Below are positions 43,784-56,562 of a stretch of DNA of 64,000 bases, in pieces. The position numbers and the translations under genes were made by a program. The notes beneath the pieces are model-generated. The model did not search any database. It worked only from the letters and a program-made list of their open reading frames with translations, and was not told the DNA's origin. Source of the DNA: Saccharum officinarum (lineage: Eukaryota > Streptophyta > Magnoliopsida > Poales > Poaceae); the NCBI GenBank assembly GCA_020631735.1, contig CM036170.1, forward strand, positions 70,447,737 through 70,511,736, in the 5' to 3' direction. Position 1 is the first letter of the stretch, and the number at the start of each line of letters is the position of its first letter.

Positions 43784-46018
43784 ATGTTTGATGGCACACA
43801 CTTTGCACGGTGGAAAAATTGAATGATATGCAATTTTAAGTTTATTTGTCCTCAAATGTGGTGGATGGTAGATGTAGGCTTTTCTCATGTGTTGGATAAA
43901 GATAATCTAACTCAAGCACAAGAGAAATGCCTAGATCTTGACATCCAAGCTACTAACATCATGTATAGATCTTTGGATGATAGCATCTTTGGTAAGATCA
44001 TGGACCTCAAATCCGCTCATGAGATATGTGCCTATCTCAATGAAAAGTATGGAGCTATCACCGATGATGACGATGATGTCAAGCCCAAGGAGGTTGCACA
44101 TGATGATGTTGAGCATGACCACAACATGATGGTTGTGGAGGATTGCTCCACCTAATGGTCAAGTGATGATGATGATCGATCTACCATAAGTTCACTTGAC
44201 AAGGATGGTGATGATGCATCAAGTGTTGCAAGTGATGTTTCTACCCCAAGCACACTTGATGGTGACAACGTTGGTTCATGCTCGGGCCTTGATGATGCTA
44301 CTACAAGCCTATCCAGTACATCACATTGCTTCATGTCACTAGGTGACACAAAGGTATCAAATGATAATGTGATTGATCATGTTGATTTATATGATGAGCT
44401 TGTTAGTAGACTTGCTAGCATGAACATGTCTTTAGAAAAATGAGAAAGCTAAAACCATGAAATTAGAAAATGAAAACTCATTTCTAAAAACCACATGTGA
44501 ACAACAAAAGCATCTACTTTATGTTACTACTTGTTCACATGAGGAGCTAAAATTGGCTCATGAGGAACTAAGTGTTGCTCATGATAACTTGGCACAAGAA
44601 CATGCTTTACTCACTAAGAAGCTTTCTAATGAAGAAACCAAAACTAGTGAGAGCTCATCATTTGGGTCAAATGATCAATCACATATTACTAACCCTTGTG
44701 ATGTAGGCAAGAAGCATGTATCCACCTCTTGTGATGATTTATTAGATATGCCATGTTCTTCACAATTAAATGCTTGTTCTACTTCTATGTCTTGTGAGAC
44801 TAACCTTTTGAAGGAGAACAATGAGCTTAAAAGTGAAGTGAAGAATTTGAGCAACAAGTTAGAGAGGTGCTACAACTCAAAAGTCACCTTTGAGCACATG
44901 ATGAAGACTCAAAGAAATGTTGGTGACAAAAGTGGCCTTGGCTTCAAGAAGAAAATGACAAAGGACAAAAGAAAGCAAGAAAACAGGATGAAGAGGCTAT
45001 TCCAAAAGAAGCTCTCGCATTCTATGTGCTATCGATGCCATGAAGCGGGACATCTTGCTAATGGTTACCCAAACATTGAGAAGCTCAAGAAGATGAAAGA
45101 AGAAGAGAGGCTAAAGCATGTCAAGTTCTTTAAGTGCCACACTTGGGGTCATCTCACCTCAATGTACCCAACCAAGCAATTAGTGAAGCAACAAGTACAG
45201 CCTCAACCAAAGCCACTAGTTGAGCAAGAGAAGACACCCCAAGAGCAAATCAAGATCAACCATGGAGATGATGGTGACTTGATGAAGAAGAAGAAGAAAA
45301 AGAAAACAAGAAGGGGTGATAGAGCAAGGCATCCAATGCAAATTCAAGATGCCAAGATGATGAGCAAGAATCAAAATGATAAAAGAAATTTGACTCACAT
45401 CAAGTGCTTCAAGTGTGAAGATATGGGACACTTTGCCTCGGGGTGTCCTACCAAGCTTGAGAAGAATGCTCAAGCAACTCATGAGAGGCAAGGAATGAAG
45501 AGCATCACATGAGCAAGGAAGAAAAGGCTCAACCAAAGAGAAGATGCTATTCATGCCGGGAAAGGGGACACATGGCTCATTCATGTCCCCTAGGTAATAA
45601 TTCTAAGGCAGTGTTTAGTTCCTTCAAAATTCCAAAAATTTTACAAGATTCTCCATCACATCAAATCTTTGGACACATGCATGGAGCATTAAATATAGGT
45701 AAAAAAATAACTAATTGCACAGTTTGTCTGTAAATGTCGAGATGAATCTTTTGAGCCTAGTTAGTCCATAATTGGATAAATTTTACCAAATAACAATGAA
45801 AAGTGCTATAGGAACTTTACACACACTTTACACCCATCTAAACACACCCTAAGCCTAGTTCAATTAATGATACTAACATGCTTAGAAAGGATGGCAATGG
45901 TACCTCATTGGTTAAAATTGCAAAACATCCCGCTACCCATACTAAGGCTTTGCCTAAGTATGTTGCTCCTAACTTGAAAGGACCCAAACTTGTTTGGGTA
46001 CCATCAAAAAGTGGATGA
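43784..46018 (+). pseudogene. CopB gag, broken, with MITE inside
   Basis: A SIRE/Maximus-type gag. It starts MFDGTHFARWKN with a TGA (43820-43822) next, then the UBN2-like part (VLDKDNLTQAQEKCLDLD, AYLNEKYGAI), a TAG/TGA-rich Ser-Asp stretch with a TAA at 44153, a coiled coil with LAHEELSVAHDNLAQEHALL, and zinc-knuckle-like motifs CYRCHEAGHLANGYP, FKCHTWGHLTSMYP (last Cys lost in both), CFKCEDMGHFASGC and CYSCRERGHMAHSC. Frameshifts fall near 44435 and near 45505. The C-terminus ends NLKGPKLVWVPSKSG before TGA 46016-46018. The MITE at 45607-45849 interrupts it after the last knuckle. The start is uncertain because the upstream deletion joins here. Confidence 0.8.
45607..45849. mobile_element. 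Tourist-like MITE (PIF/Harbinger)
   Basis: A 243-bp element with TAA target duplications at 45604-45606 and 45850-45852. Termini are GGCAGTGTTTAG and, reversed, GGGTGTGTTTAG (10 of 12 match). It carries no ORF. The internal sequence (CATGCATGGAGCATTAAATA, ATCTTTTGAGCCTAGTTAG) is typical of an abundant grass MITE. Confidence 0.85.
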
Positions 46019-49000
46019 TTGTTTGTAGGTACCATCAGCATTGGAGGCTTGATTCATTTGGATTCATATTGGTCATCATATGTTGAATCAAGTTTTAAAG
46101 CTTAGTGCATATTCTATCCCAATGCCAAGTCAAAATAAGTGGAGTCCAAATGCTACAACATACAAGTGCAACACTCAAGATTGTGGTGATTTATTGGATA
46201 TATTTGATAGCTTGCAAATATTTGAGTTGGAGCTTGCTAAGAGGATGATCATATGATAACCAAGGTATATCTCTAGTTGATCATTTTATTTGGGTGCATA
46301 TGAGTTGATTGAATTGGATATATATTCAATGTTGCTCGCTATGAGATGATTGAATGGATTAAATGCCTAGCAATCAAATTTGGATTGATTTGTGTTGGAT
46401 AAATTCATAAGATGATATTTAGTAAGTGGATTGAATGGATATATGTCTTATGAAAGTGTTCAAACAAGTTAGTTTCAAGTTTGATTCAATTTGGTGAAGT
46501 ATAGCTCAATGTATTGAAATCTGTCCATTATTGAAAATCTGAGCTAGCTGAGATCAAGTCTGAGTTTGAGTGACTAAATCATATTGGATTGGCTTGAAAT
46601 TTGGCATACATGCTCTAGACTTATGATATTAGATGCTGTATAAATTTCATGATAATTGGATGAGAAATGCTATGGTTTTAGAGCACATCTTGTCAGCTAT
46701 AGTGCAGCAGTTTTTAGCATGTAGCAGTGGTGGAAGATTTGAAATATAGTAGCAATCTAGAAGTTAAATGAAGATCAAATTTTTACAGTTGCTAGATGAC
46801 TTAATAATTCACATCTCCACCAAATTTCGTGGCATTTGGACCTGTACATTGGGAGATATGAATTATTCTTTGAAGGGTACAGAATCTGCCAGAAAAGTGA
46901 CAATTATTGGATTGATCTAGAGTCACTTTAAGTGAAAGGTTCTCAAGTTGGAAACATATTTATAAGTGTTTGAGGTACCTAAGTTTGGTTTTGAATTGAT
47001 CTAGAAGCATGACAAGAAATGAGTACAAGGGCATTGATTGTGGAATGTACTGAGTGTACAAATTTAGTACTCAAATTTGAAAATAAAGATCAAACTGAAG
47101 ATGAAGATGAGGTTCAAGTTCTAGTAATGATTGGAGATCATTTGGTAGAAAGAAAAGGACTTAAAGAATAATTCAAGGTTACTCATCAAGTTAAGTCCAT
47201 AGATCAATCAATCAAAGGCAATTCAAGTAAGTGTCAAGGATGGTTCTTTGGAGAGAGGTCACTTCTCCCTGCTGAGGAGGCTTGCCGCCCATGGGTGGGT
47301 AAACCGAGCACCGGCTTGGAAGGCTAACATGGAAGTGATGAATTCAAGGGACATTTGAGATGCTTAATTGAAGCAATCAATAGGGTTGATCAAGAAAAGC
47401 AAGCAACACCCAAAAGAAAGCTAGTCATGGTTATAAAATTAGTATCATAAGTACTTTCTCATGCAAGCATTGATTAAAGATAAAAAGCAAGCCAACCACA
47501 ACAAGAGATAATGCACTTGATTATTAGTGGCTCTCATTTCATATGGGTGAAGAATAGATTTCTCTATAATGATTGGTCTTCACCAAGCTTATAAATTGGA
47601 CTTCACATTGCTATTGGAGTAATGAACTAGAATCTATGTGACTATCCTCTACTCCAACATAACAAAGGTATCATTGCAATGTGCATGATCATTTCATCCC
47701 TTACTAGTATGCGATTAGTGCATATAGTACATGCTTACTAGGATCATGCATAACAAATGAAATATTTAAATTCATAGCCTACCACTATTGCTTGAATTGT
47801 TTAAATGATCTAGTGGTATGTGTATGAATTTATTCATGAGCTAGTGAACCCAAGTACTTGATCTAGTTTGGATTGCTAACAAGTGACAAGTACAACATTG
47901 GCAAGATAACCCTTAGTATGAGGAGTGAAGAAGCTTGTCATTGGATCAAACCGGACTTAGAATCTTAGGCAAATCAACTTAGTTCAAGTCATACTAGAAG
48001 CTCATGACAATGATATGGGTACAAGCACAAGACAACAATGCAAATGGATATCTAGGGTGTTTCAAATGGTATCTAGACTCAAAATATTTCTTCAATTGGT
48101 ATTTACAAGTGGTGTCTAGATCATGATCTACAAGTGATATCCTACAAGTGGTACTCATAAAGATAGCAAATGTTCAAGAAAAGATTATATTGACAAATCC
48201 TACAAGTGGTTCTATGATAGAGGATTCTTTAAATTGGTATCACACCCTTATTCGTGGTATTTCTACACATAATAACATTTATACAAGACGGTGGTTCCAC
48301 AAGTGATCCTCAACTTTAAGTGATCATCAAATAAAGAAAGTTCCCTCACACACAAGAGCTCAAGATTATCAAGTGAATGACCCATGCTATGATATAGGGG
48401 GAGGAGCCCCACCTAATGGTATCAAGGTCAAAGATCCTAAGTGGTATCTTAAGAGCAACATACAAGTAATGTCATTCCAACACGTGCGGTGATGTCCATC
48501 AACAACGCAATATTCAAGTCTCAACCATCTACCCCAATGCAAGCCTTTGCATCAATGAGATGTACACCCTTTATGGAAATTAATGACAAAGGGGGAGAAG
48601 TTGGAACAAAGATATGTCAATGCACCAAGAGAGAGGTTTGGGAAGAGATTGAACAAAGATATCATGAGAAGATGAGTTTGGACATGGAGATGGACAAAGA
48701 GGGAGCAACATTGAAGAAATGAGAATGATCAAAATTCTTGGACAAAAGAAGCACATAAGTAAGGGGAGCAAGCTCATGAATATTGTTTGGTTGCATTTGA
48801 TATGTGCATATTCATGCGCTTGCTTGCATTGCATAAGTTTTATATTTAATATGCATGCTTGTGTGTTGTATGCTAGTTATAGAGCTTGAATGATGATATG
48901 ATAACTAGCATGCATAGGATGATAGCTAGACTTGTATTTCTACATGTGGTACTAGAACCTTACTTATAATGTTGATCTCACGGGGTTTCTACTATTTTTG

Positions 49001-49331
49001 ATGTCTAGCTACTCATGATGCTAAGGATGATGGCAAACTTGTGATTTTCAAATGGTATCGAGCTATCAAATGGTATCGAACTACAAAGGTTTATTCTATA
49101 CACCTTAGCATCACTTAGTAGTGCTAACCCTCCCAAATATTTCATATTTATGTATATGTGCAAGCTTGAAACCAAACCATTTGAGCACATATGTAGGGAG
49201 AGTTATCACTACCAAGTCAGATTTTATGGTGCTTATCCAAATCCTAACATAGAGCTTAAAATGTTGGATAAGTGGCATAAAGTCCAAAAGAACTTAATTT
49301 CTATATCTTTGTAGAGTTGCCATCAATTACC
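46019..49331 (+). other. CopB internal non-coding region
   Basis: About 3.3 kb where pol would be expected, but no protease, reverse transcriptase or integrase motif is seen. At about 48040-48460 the phrase AAGTGGTATC/AAGTGGT recurs many times at irregular spacing. A 77-codon frame at 48489-48722 has no recognised motif and I do not call it a gene. Confidence 0.6.
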
Positions 49332-49345
49332 AAAAAGGGGGAGAT
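49332..49345 (+). other. CopB polypurine tract
   Basis: AAAAAGGGGGAGAT directly before the LTR start TGAAAGGTCC. Confidence 0.8.
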
Positions 49346-50574
49346 TGAAAGGTCCTTGTTTGGTTTTGGTAATTGAGTGACAACTTAGGTGGACTAATAT
49401 GTGGTTATGTGAGATACACAGGCGATTAGTACATATGTGATGGTGTCATGAAGGAGGCTATTGCACATGAGACATGACATAGAGTCATATGACCAAGGTG
49501 GAGAAGATCAAGATGAGGCTTAGCTTAATGGACCAGTTGCTAGGGTGAAGGACAAGTTGTGATGACTTGGCGCCAAAGGACCGAGGCAACGGTGAAGAGC
49601 AAGTGAGGTCAAGATCAATGAACTAATATGGTCACATGATGATATGAAGTGGATCATATCATTTGTGATATGGTTGGTGCATGTGTTGCATCAACGTTGG
49701 AGGAGATGGAGTGGAATGCGCAAGGCAAAGGTATAACCTAGGGCATTTCTATTTCACCGGTCATAGGTGTGTAGAGAAGTTGATGACCGGGTTTAGGATA
49801 GATGGCCGTACTATTAAGAGGGGCAAACTTGTTTGTATATTGGTCATCTAGTGCCACTTGAGCGATCTAACTTTGCATATGTGTTAGGATCGAGTGGCGA
49901 GGCAAGTTGAGTGCCTAACTTCTTTGAGAAAATGATTGTGAAAATACTAACACACATGCACATGGTGTTTTACACATGGTGGTGTTAGCACATTTGTAAA
50001 GGAGAAGGTGTTGGTGTTAATCAACTTGGAGAAGAGAGAAAGGTTTTTCGGTGTTCTCCAGACACTAGGATGGCTCTTGGAGTGGAATACTGCTTTGATC
50101 CATTATGAATTGGATTAAGTGCTTTAGTGGGTTGTGTAGCCCTCTGAGTAAGCTTTCCAAAATGTCCAAGATCATCGAAATCGGAGTTCGGAGCTAAGAG
50201 ATATCGCCGTTTTACCGAAGAGTGGTCTGTGACCGGACTCGTGACCGGACGCGTCCGGTCAGCACCTGCGCGTCCGGTCAGTGTTTTTCGCGGGCGAAAG
50301 TGACTGGACGCTGCAGCGAGTCCGGTCAGTGATGACCGGACGCGTCCGGTCGCTTCGGGAGCTTACTGGAACCTCTCTGTTCGCTGTTTCGCTGCGACCT
50401 GCACGTCCGGTCCCGTTAGTGACCTGCGCGTCCGATCAATACAAGTTTATACGCGCGAAAACTAGCCGTTGGAGCACGCTACTGACCTGCGCGTCCGGTT
50501 AGTTCGACCGGCACGTCCGGTCGACCCGAAACTCGTCCAGTGAGGGGACTAACGGCTCTATTTTGTTGTGGAGC

Positions 50575-50582
50575 TATAAATA
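50575..50582 (+). promoter_or_regulatory. Putative TATA box 1 in CopB LTR
   Basis: GAGCTATAAATAGATG, a canonical plant TATA box, in the first duplicated unit. Confidence 0.55.
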
Positions 50583-51273
50583 GATGTTGTGGCCGGCCAC
50601 GGCCGACGGCTGAGTACCCTTAGGCCTTGGTGGCTTGTGTTGGTGTGCTTGGGAGCCCTCTAACTCACTTGAGCTTGATAGTGATCATCCGATCGAGTGA
50701 GAGAGCGATTCTAGTGCGTTGCATCGTGAGGATTGCATCGAGTGGCACTAGGTGATCGAGTTGCAAGCCGGTGGTGCTTGTTACTCTTGGACACTAGGAT
50801 GGCTCTTGGAGTGGAATACTGCTTTGATCCATTGTGAATTAGATCAAGTGCTTTAGTGGATTGTGTAGCCCTCTGAGTAAGCTTTCCAAAATGTCCAAGA
50901 TCATCGAAATCGGAGTTCGGAGCTAAGAGATATCGCTGTTTTACCGAAGAGTGGTCTATGACCGGACTCGTGACCGGACGCGTCCGGTCAGCGCGTCCGG
51001 TCAGTGTTTTTCGTGGACGAAAGTGACTAGACGCTGCAGCGAGTCCGGTCGCTTCGGGAGCTTACTGGAACCTCTCTGTTCGCTGTTTTGTTGCGACCTG
51101 CACGTCCGGTCCCGTTAGTGACCTGCGCATCCGGCCAATACAAGTTTATACGCGCGAAAACTAGCCGTTGGAGCACGCTACTGACCTGCGCGTCCGGTCA
51201 GTTCGACCGGCGCATCCGGTTGACCCGAAACTCACCCAGTGAGGGGACTAACGGCTCTATTTCATTGTGGAGC

Positions 51274-51281
51274 TATAAATA
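51274..51281 (+). promoter_or_regulatory. Putative TATA box 2 in CopB LTR
   Basis: The same TATAAATA in the second duplicated unit, 699 bp downstream of the first. Confidence 0.5.
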
Positions 51282-51634
51282 GATGTTGTGGCCGGCCACG
51301 GCCGACGGTTGAGCACCCTTAGGCCTTGGTGGCTTGTGTTGGTGTGCTTGGGAGCCCTCTAACTCACTTGAGCTTGATAGTGATTGTAACACCCTAGGTG
51401 TTGATCACCAATTAAGTAGTGGGTTTAAGCTCAAATATGATAAATTAGTGGAGATGACGATGCCAAAGTCAAACCTATGGAAATAAACCCTAACCTAACT
51501 TAGATATTGCATCCTTGCTTACATATAGGCTCAATTAAGAGATATATGCTTAGGTGTTGTTATCAAAGTATCTTCACATGTCTCACATCAAGAACTATCT
51601 ATATTGATCCCTGGAAAAGTTTTATGAAGTTTGG

Positions 51635-53733
51635 TGTCATTTGAAATTTCTCATCGGGTGCATGTTCAGTAATGGTGTTGTGAGTAGCAACTAATGGTGC
51701 CGCGACGAAACCGAGAGCCTCCTGTGGGTGCACACACAAGGTTGTGCTGCTCGGCACGCGCTGGTATCATGGTTTCTAATCATAATCCATTGTAGAACAA
51801 CACTTATGTGATTTTCACGTGACCTTCTTCCTTGATTGTTTTTCCATATCTTATCAAAAGACCCTTATGTAGGACTAAATATAGTAGAGCTTCCTCCTGA
51901 AGTTACTAAGAGGATAACCTTTGAAGAACAGGTCACCGACATAAATATTAACAGACTGCAATAGGTGGTAGACATGTGACTCTACTTAGTTGTCCCATTA
52001 CTGAAGACCACCATCTAGTGAGCCAAGTATCTCATCTCTATTGGATAAAAAGGACACACGACACATAATGTTGGACAAGTCATCTGCTAGATAAGACTCG
52101 ATCGTTACAATATACAAGTTTTAACCTTTGTATGCATAATGGCCATACCGTCGAAATCAACCATCTTTGGTGTGACTCCTTATCCACTGAATTCGATGGC
52201 AACCATCTGTTTTGCATCAACCATAGTTGTTGTGGTCGAGAATGAAGAATTGGAACTTTTTAGTGTTGAGAGACAACTAATTAGTTACCAATATGAAGGT
52301 TAATCTCCAGTTAGGTAATGACTCATTGGTAGCTACGAAGGCTAGGTCTACAGAGCAATAACCAACAAGAAGTTAATCAACTAGCCAATAACTGGAGTGA
52401 TACTCTGTCGTCCAGAGTCATTACGACCAAGTCAATTCCATCTTGGACAATCACACAGATAGTGCAAGGTGTTCTATCAGCTAAAGCGAAGAATTAGATA
52501 AAGCATGACCTAGTTTCAATTAGCATCCTTGTGCCCATAGGTGCCACAAATGGTTTGTCCATAACTTTATTGGACGAAGTGTCAAGGAATATTCAGAAGC
52601 GGTTCCTTATCCTTGTAGGAATGTTCTCTAGGCAGAATATGTGTTTTGCCCTGCAAAAGTAACCTGCAAGTTCAAAGCGTGTGCATCCTCGGATTGGTAT
52701 GTAAATTAATAGTCGAGATCTGATGTTGGATGGTCCTTTTGAGGTCTCACAGATACTAGTTTACACTCTTTCATTTGCTTTTGGTTTCTCGTATCCCCAA
52801 TGTACGAGTAGCCTTGGTTTCTGCAAATCAATTTATACCATCGTGAATCAAAAGCAATTTGAAAAGTGTCAAACAACAGATTTCCCATCTTAGCGCTGCT
52901 ATTTGATCCTAAAAAGGAAGCCTCAAGGTGAGAGTGGCCTGACAAAGTTGTTATGCTGCAAGTCAACTCAACTTACAGTGCAACTAAGTCATAAAGGAAA
53001 ATTTTTACTCAATCGCTTGGTGGTAGACTACTCCCCGCGGTTAAGTGAATAAGTACAACTTTTGTTGTCCTTAAGGCCTCGTTACATCTTTCTTTGGGAA
53101 TTATTTTTCAACGATGACATACTTTGGTACCTTATACATGTTTTTACCAAGAGGTTGCATCTGATTCAACCCAGATAACGATTGCCTTTAGAAAGGAGAA
53201 TCTTCTTAGGTAACATTTGACAGAAATAGAAAGCCGACAGAGTCAGCTATCACATTCACTGACCCCTCGACAGACTTAGAGAATACAGTGTTGTCAGCAG
53301 AGAAAGAGAACTGCACACATGGAACCTAAAGTAGTTTTTCATTGGTTGGTGTCTAAATGAATGAACGTTTACGACCAGAATAGACCTTGTCTATTGGTTA
53401 GTCAGTATTCTATGGCCTCAGAGTATATTGTCATCTATGATCTCACCCTTTTGGAAGGTTGTACTCAAGCCATTTTGGTAGAAAGCTGTTTTTCAAAACC
53501 ATGTGAACATAGAGCCATTTCAACGAGTATACTTCTAAAAATTATGGTCTAGTGTCAAGTTCATACGGACTATGCTGTGTTCACTAAAGAGTCAGATCCT
53601 TGTGAGTGGTTCACTCATGGACCAAATGATCTCCGTACCCTGAGAATGCAGTACGTGCTATCTTGGATTCCTCCCAAAGTAACAATGCTTCATGGAAGTC
53701 AATGAAGGAAATTCTTCAGACGAATTTTTCCAT
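51635..53733 (+). repeat. Internal fragment of E4 inside its 5' LTR
   Basis: Matches 59151-61249 base for base in length (2099 bp) with about 5 mismatches by eye. Both junctions show only 1-2 nt of overlap with the replaced LTR. Confidence 0.9.
51696..51768 (+). other. Conserved block, copy inside E4 5' LTR
   Basis: Copy of the block at 17346-17419 of E2, present here because the internal fragment was moved into the LTR. Confidence 0.5.
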
Positions 53734-55198
53734 TCATAGAGGTTGATATACTTGCCAAATGGATTGAAATTTGGACAGTAGACTTTTGAGAGCATTTGTA
53801 GACCTCTGTAATTTTGGTAGAATTTATTATGCACTTTTGATATGTTTCATAATTCCACCTAATGATTTAAATAAATTAAGAAAATGCATTAAAAGAATTT
53901 ATTTAGTAATTGACACTATGTTTTCTGGTGTTCATTAGTCATGTATGAAATGTTGGTAAAGTTGGTTTTGTCCAATTATATGTTTGCAACATAAGTTAAT
54001 AATTATTTCTTGCAAATGAAGTTTCTGGACAGATCTAGAAACTTGGCAAAGTTGTTTATGATAATGTGCTTTGTTGTGAAACTTGTTTATACAAAAGTTG
54101 TAGATAATTTATGTATCTAGCTTCTGTTAAAATTTGGTGGCATTTAACAATGTGGTTTAGGAGTTATAGCTGTTTAAAGTTAGGGTACAGAATTAATTGC
54201 TCTCTGTTTGTCAGGAACAGATTCTGGAACTTTGTATTTTTTACTTGTTTAACTTATGAATCATGCTGTGATGATATTAAATGAAATGTAGATAATTTCA
54301 TAAGATTTTCAGAATGTCTTCTTTCAAGTCATTTGGAGTTGTAGATCTCCAGTTATGATTAAATTACTTAGCTGCTGTTCTGATGCCCAGAATGTAGCAA
54401 TTTCTAGTTCTAGTACTTTAATTAACTTTGTCGTGCTTGGGTATTGAAGTGTGACTCATATCTTTGATGATACTTGGGTGGTACCCTGTGATCTTGTGAG
54501 GCTTATTTCTTGATTGATGTGTTTGCGATCTTCTATGTTATGTCTTAATGAGGATTAAGTTAATTAGCTCTAGGGTTTATGTGAACTTTGGTATGCTTGC
54601 TTGATTACTTTGTTTATTGCACTTCTATGCATTCATACATATGCATTGTTGCACCTCATTTAGGTACGCTAGCAGAAACGCGTGAAGGATCTAAGGTGGA
54701 GCCAAATTCGAAGATGGAGTTGGTGGATCCATCCCGAAGATCGAAGGATCGGACAAGTGGTAGATTGGAAGATGCTCGCCAAGCAGATTTCATCTGACAT
54801 ACTCTAACTTGAGTCGGATCCCAGGCAAGCCCCGGAGCATTATAAGCCTCCTATCTTCAAATCAATTAATTCTATATATGTTATAAGTATTGTTGCATTA
54901 AGTGATAGGAGTTGGTTGGAAACTCTTGCTGCATTATATCATTCCTTGTCCAGATATATGAATTCTTGAATCCTACATAGACTAGGATCGAGTAGATGCT
55001 TAGCCCTGCTTTAAGCGGTAGAAGTCAGGTGATTTCCTGTCACCTGCGAGATATAGGGATATTCATATATGGCACGGTTGACTATATTTGCTATCGTGGA
55101 AAGGAACCATGTGTTAATAAAATGAAATGAGACCGGGCGGGATTATGACAGTGAAGCGACAAGACATGGAGGTCTTGGGTATGAATCTATCCCCGTCT

Positions 55199-55604
55199 AA
55201 GTCGTTTAAGGACCGATTCGCTGTACGTCCTTGAGTCATGTTGAACGCAGTCTAACACTTAGTTGGCCGGATAAGTCGTTCCGACCGCGAAGCCGAGTAA
55301 TGTGATTCAGGCCGGGAATCGAATGGTAGGTTGCTTCTTGGAGGAGAGAAAGGATGTGCTTGGGGACATTGGCGTGAGACCAAGGGGGGGTTAGAGTCCC
55401 TATCACCTGGCAGAGTGTCGCCCTTGGGGTCGCGACATCATTCGGACCCGCGATTCCTGAATCATATGAAAAGGTGGCCTGTGCGACCCTGGCAGGGGTC
55501 TGCACGGTGAGTGTTAGAAATACCCCTCCAGCTGGATAGGAATTCGATTCGAATCGCCGTCGCTCCCGGTTAGTGAGCACTTGACTTGAGCAGCGGCAAC
55601 GTAG
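55199..55604 (+). repeat. LTR patch nearly identical to E2 LTR
   Basis: About 400 bp (GTCGTTTAAGGACCGATTCG to GCGGCAACGTAGAT) match 14604-15015 of E2 with about two mismatches, whereas both flanks are clearly diverged. It includes the 36 nt missing from the right E2 LTR. Confidence 0.8.
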
Positions 55605-56360
55605 ATTCCATTAAATTGAACGGATGGTTAATTGGATCACGATGGAAAGGTTGGCTCAATTTATACCTGCTATGGTTAATATTGTTTGCTCCTAATAAAG
55701 TGAGTGCTCTAGTACAGGTTCTAATATAGATGATAGGTTAATGATAATTAACTTGATGCTTAAGCATTAATGATTAATCATCTATATTAAGCTTTTATGC
55801 AAAATGTTGTCAAGCTAGCCCCACTTCATATCAGCCTTGCATGATCCTTGGTGTCACTTTATTTCTGGTTTCTGACGGGTAAGTCTAGCTGAGTACTTTG
55901 TCGTACTCAGGGTTTTATCCCCACTTGTTGCAGGTTATGATGTATCATGGCGACTGCAAGAGTTGGTTGGCTCCTGCCGTAGAGGCGGAGTATGATCATG
56001 GGCATGATCCTTCTGAGCTACCTTATCTCTAATGCTTTTGTTGGAAGTCGACCATGGTACTGGCATGTATTTGAAATAAGATTTATGTTAATTTTAAATT
56101 ACTTTGCTTCCGCTACTTTTGAACTTAAGTTGAAATAACTATGTTGAACTCCGATGTAAATTGAATTACTTGTGAAATAGATGTAACATGTGACTTGTTA
56201 TGTTGAATCACTACGATCTTGGCTTGTATGTTGGTTGGTTTGAAATCTCTCGTGATTTCATTGGACTACCGGAGTTATATGGGCTCAAGTGTGAGAATTT
56301 GATCACTTCGGTGATTGTTTTTATACTTGTGCTCTTATAATTTGGACGGTTCCGTTACAC

Positions 56361-56373
56361 TGGTATTGGAGCA
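56361..56373 (+). other. E4 primer binding site
   Basis: TGGTATTGGAGCA, one base after the LTR; one base different from E2. Confidence 0.8.
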
Positions 56374-56489
56374 AGATTCAACATTAAACTTGTCGTATGT
56401 GTATTTAAAACAAAGGTTTTGTTTTATAAAATCAGTTTTATCAACTTATAGCTATATATAGGTTTGTGAAAACTGAATTCTAAATCTAA

Positions 56490-56562
56490 GTATGCCAGTG
56501 GTCAATTTCCTTATGCCCATATAAGGATTATTATGTGGCTTATATAAGTACTAACTTGGGGG
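56490..56562 (+). other. Conserved leader block of E4
   Basis: GTATGCCAGTGG to AACTTGGGGG, homologous to 15860-15933 of E2. Confidence 0.55.

Larger units (their letters stand above)
43575..51384 (+). mobile_element. CopB: gag-only Maximus/SIRE-like copia element
   Basis: The element holds a 195-bp remnant of the 5' LTR (43575-43769, about 4% different from 49346-49540), gag without PBS, a long non-coding internal region, a polypurine tract (49332-49345) and a 3' LTR cut by E4 at 51384. It inserted in the E3 right LTR; CCATC (43570-43574) is the candidate left target duplication. The 5' LTR joins gag after ACCAGTTGC at 43769, so a deletion removed the rest of the LTR and the primer binding site. 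No protease, reverse transcriptase or integrase is visible, so it depended on another element. Confidence 0.8.
49346..51384 (+). mobile_element. CopB 3' LTR, cut by E4, with internal duplication
   Basis: Starts TGAAAGGTCC. A tandem duplication of period 729 bp begins at 50061 and again at 50790, so CCGGTC array and TATA box occur twice. E4 starts at 51385 and the LTR end is not seen; GTGAT (51380-51384) is the candidate E4 target duplication. Confidence 0.85.
50061..51384 (+). repeat. 729-bp tandem duplication in CopB LTR
   Basis: GACACTAGGATGGCTCTTGG starts both units (50061 and 50790). The second unit has lost two short stretches in the CCGGTC array and is cut off by E4. Confidence 0.85.
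51385..56359 (+). mobile_element. E4 5' LTR, chimeric
   Basis: LTR sequence at 51385-51634 and 53734-56359 flanks 2099 bp copied from the E4 internal region (51635-53733). The right LTR has about 2316 bp of true LTR there (61664-63979). The last part contains a patch nearly identical to E2 (55199-55604). Ends CGTTACA at 56359. ORFs of 60-115 codons are shadows without support. Confidence 0.85.

Noticed and set aside
48489..48722. 77-codon ORF in CopB interior as an env-like gene.
   Set aside because: Too short, no signal peptide or membrane segment, no recognised motif.
52706..52966. 86-codon ORF seen twice (also 60222-60482).
   Set aside because: Both lie in the duplicated E4 fragment; no motif, and the repetition is explained by the DNA duplication.
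55236..55580. 114-codon minus-strand ORF conserved in E2 and E4 LTRs.
   Set aside because: The DNA patch itself is near identical, so the frame carries no independent evidence of coding. The right E2 LTR copy has a 36-nt deletion in it.
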